From Jiangellaceae bacterium (GTDB taxonomy: Bacteria > Actinomycetota > Actinomycetes > Jiangellales > Jiangellaceae), in assembly GCA_030146385.1 (NCBI GenBank), contig JASLBX010000024.1, positions 1 to 5,809 on the forward strand: DNA of 5,809 bases, in the 5' to 3' direction. This document shows, piece by piece, positions 5,152-5,809 of this stretch. The notes under the pieces were generated by a model that saw nothing but the letters and a program-made list of their open reading frames with translations, was not told the DNA's origin and ran no database searches. Numbering within the stretch: position 1 is the first letter of the stretch; each line of letters opens with the position of its first letter. A program made the translations under genes and the position numbers.

Positions 5152-5809
5152 ATGTTCAGGAAGACGGGAGCAGCGCTGGTCAGCGCCGCACTCGCCGCAT
5201 TGGCAGCTCCAGCAATCGCCGGGGCTACCCACGGGCCTGACGATGTACTGCGAGACATCGACGATGGGGTGATTGACACACCCTTGGAGGTACATGAGAG
5301 CCATGACCAGCACGGCGGGCCGGGAGGGCACCTGCCGCCGTCGGTGGAGAATGTAGAACTCATCGGCCGCGCCGATATCGAAGGTGCCGCCCCTAACCGG
5401 GTCGCGGATGTCGCCGCCTTTGGCAATTACGCCTACTTGACGGTTCGGGACCCTGTCGGCTGCTTCGACGCGGGGGTGGCCATCTTCGACATCTCCGATC
5501 CGACCGACCCGGTGCAGATCGGATTCATCGACGCCACTGAAGGCTCATTACCCGGTGAGGGCGCACAGGTCATCGACGTCAAGACCGATTTCTTCCGCGG
5601 TCAGATCTTGGTTTTCAACAACGAGATCTGCGCCGTTGGTGGGGAGGGTGGCGTGTCTCTGTGGGACGTCACCGATCCGACCAACCCGCAACCCCTGGTC
5701 GAGAACTTCGGTGACCTGACCATCGACGGGGTGCCCAAGCGACGGCCCAACCCCAACATGATCCACAGCGCCTTCGCCTGGAACGTGGGGCGCAAGGCCT
5801 ACACGGTGA
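5152..5809 (+). CDS. secreted LVIVD-repeat (beta-propeller) protein, 3' end outside the window
   Basis: A frame of 219 codons is open from ATG 5152 to the window edge. The N-terminus is a signal peptide: FRK, a hydrophobic core (about 6-20) and an AxA site (AIA 21-23 or AGA 23-25). A histidine-rich linker follows (48-60, HESHDQHGGPGGH). The body contains two blade-like units about 59 residues apart: VADVAAFGNYAYLTV leading to GVAIFDISDPTDPVQIG (84-124), and VIDVKTDFFRGQILVF leading to GVSLWDVTDPTNPQPLV (140-183). The pattern of a ...YAYL/LVF strand then GVxIxDVSDPxxP is that of LVIVD repeats (PF08309), which form surface or extracellular beta-propellers. Each unit has one cysteine at a similar place (C104, C160), which might pair after export. 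One TTA codon is present (L133). The strong Shine-Dalgarno supports the start. The family role is poorly defined, so no function is proposed. The gene stands apart from the upstream operon. Confidence 0.82.
   Translation, partial: MFRKTGAALVSAALAALAAPAIAGATHGPDDVLRDIDDGVIDTPLEVHESHDQHGGPGGHLPPSVENVELIGRADIEGAAPNRVADVAAFGNYAYLTVRDPVGCFDAGVAIFDISDPTDPVQIGFIDATEGSLPGEGAQVIDVKTDFFRGQILVFNNEICAVGGEGGVSLWDVTDPTNPQPLVENFGDLTIDGVPKRRPNPNMIHSAFAWNVGRKAYTV
5488..5688 (+). repeat. internal 24-bp direct repeat in the LVIVD gene
   Basis: Positions 5488-5511 and 5665-5688 match at 21 of 24 bases, 177 bp (59 codons) apart. They encode DISDPTDP and DVTDPTNP, the strand-turn part of successive propeller blades. 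The DNA similarity probably reflects both protein constraint and blade duplication. Confidence 0.7.

Noticed and set aside
4585..5426. Open frames on the - strand crossing the 4829-5151 gap
   Set aside because: Both overlap real + strand genes for much of their length and their gap portions have no coding character or family resemblance.
3561..5550. TTA codons (3561-3563 and 5548-5550) as a sign of bldA-type developmental control
   Set aside because: One TTA is in the housekeeping CNNM gene, and nothing shows that the organism is a Streptomyces relative, so two rare codons are not enough.

Overview
The window is GC-rich and tightly packed, with 4-base start/stop overlaps, purine-rich Shine-Dalgarno sites and strong third-position GC. 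The gene order phoH - ybeY - CNNM/CBS membrane protein - short deaminase-like protein is the one found in Actinomycetota; the equivalent run in Mycobacterium tuberculosis, from memory, is Rv2368c-Rv2365c. I therefore read this as an actinobacterial chromosome, genus unknown. All genes seen are on the + strand.

Region 1 (1-1583) is the 3' end of a transporter operon: the last 120 codons of a LivF-type ABC ATPase, overlapped by a PaaK-like adenylate-forming protein. The pair suggests uptake of a carboxylic acid or amino-acid-like solute linked to its activation. The ligase-like protein lacks two hallmark motifs of its superfamily.

Region 2 (1584-4828) is a housekeeping operon behind a 110-bp gap with a possible promoter. 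It holds a PhoH-like ATPase, the endoribonuclease YbeY, a CNNM/CorC-like membrane protein with a CBS pair, and a 112-residue cytidine-deaminase-like protein with no cysteine or histidine. Each junction is a 4-base overlap, and two junctions carry nearly the same Shine-Dalgarno/start/stop cassette. PhoH and YbeY point to RNA and ribosome metabolism. The CNNM protein and the zinc-less deaminase-like protein travel with them for reasons not understood.

Region 3 (4829-5151) is a 323-bp gap where era would be expected in many relatives. It is rich in secondary structure: a perfect 8-bp inverted repeat with a 22-bp spacer, a possible -10 box next to an ACGTACGT palindrome, and three back-to-back hairpins in 68 nt before a strong ribosome binding site. 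This is the best candidate in the window for an undescribed element, probably a structured 5' leader.

Region 4 (5152-5809) is the 5' part of a gene that stays open to the window edge. It encodes a secreted protein with LVIVD-type beta-propeller repeats.
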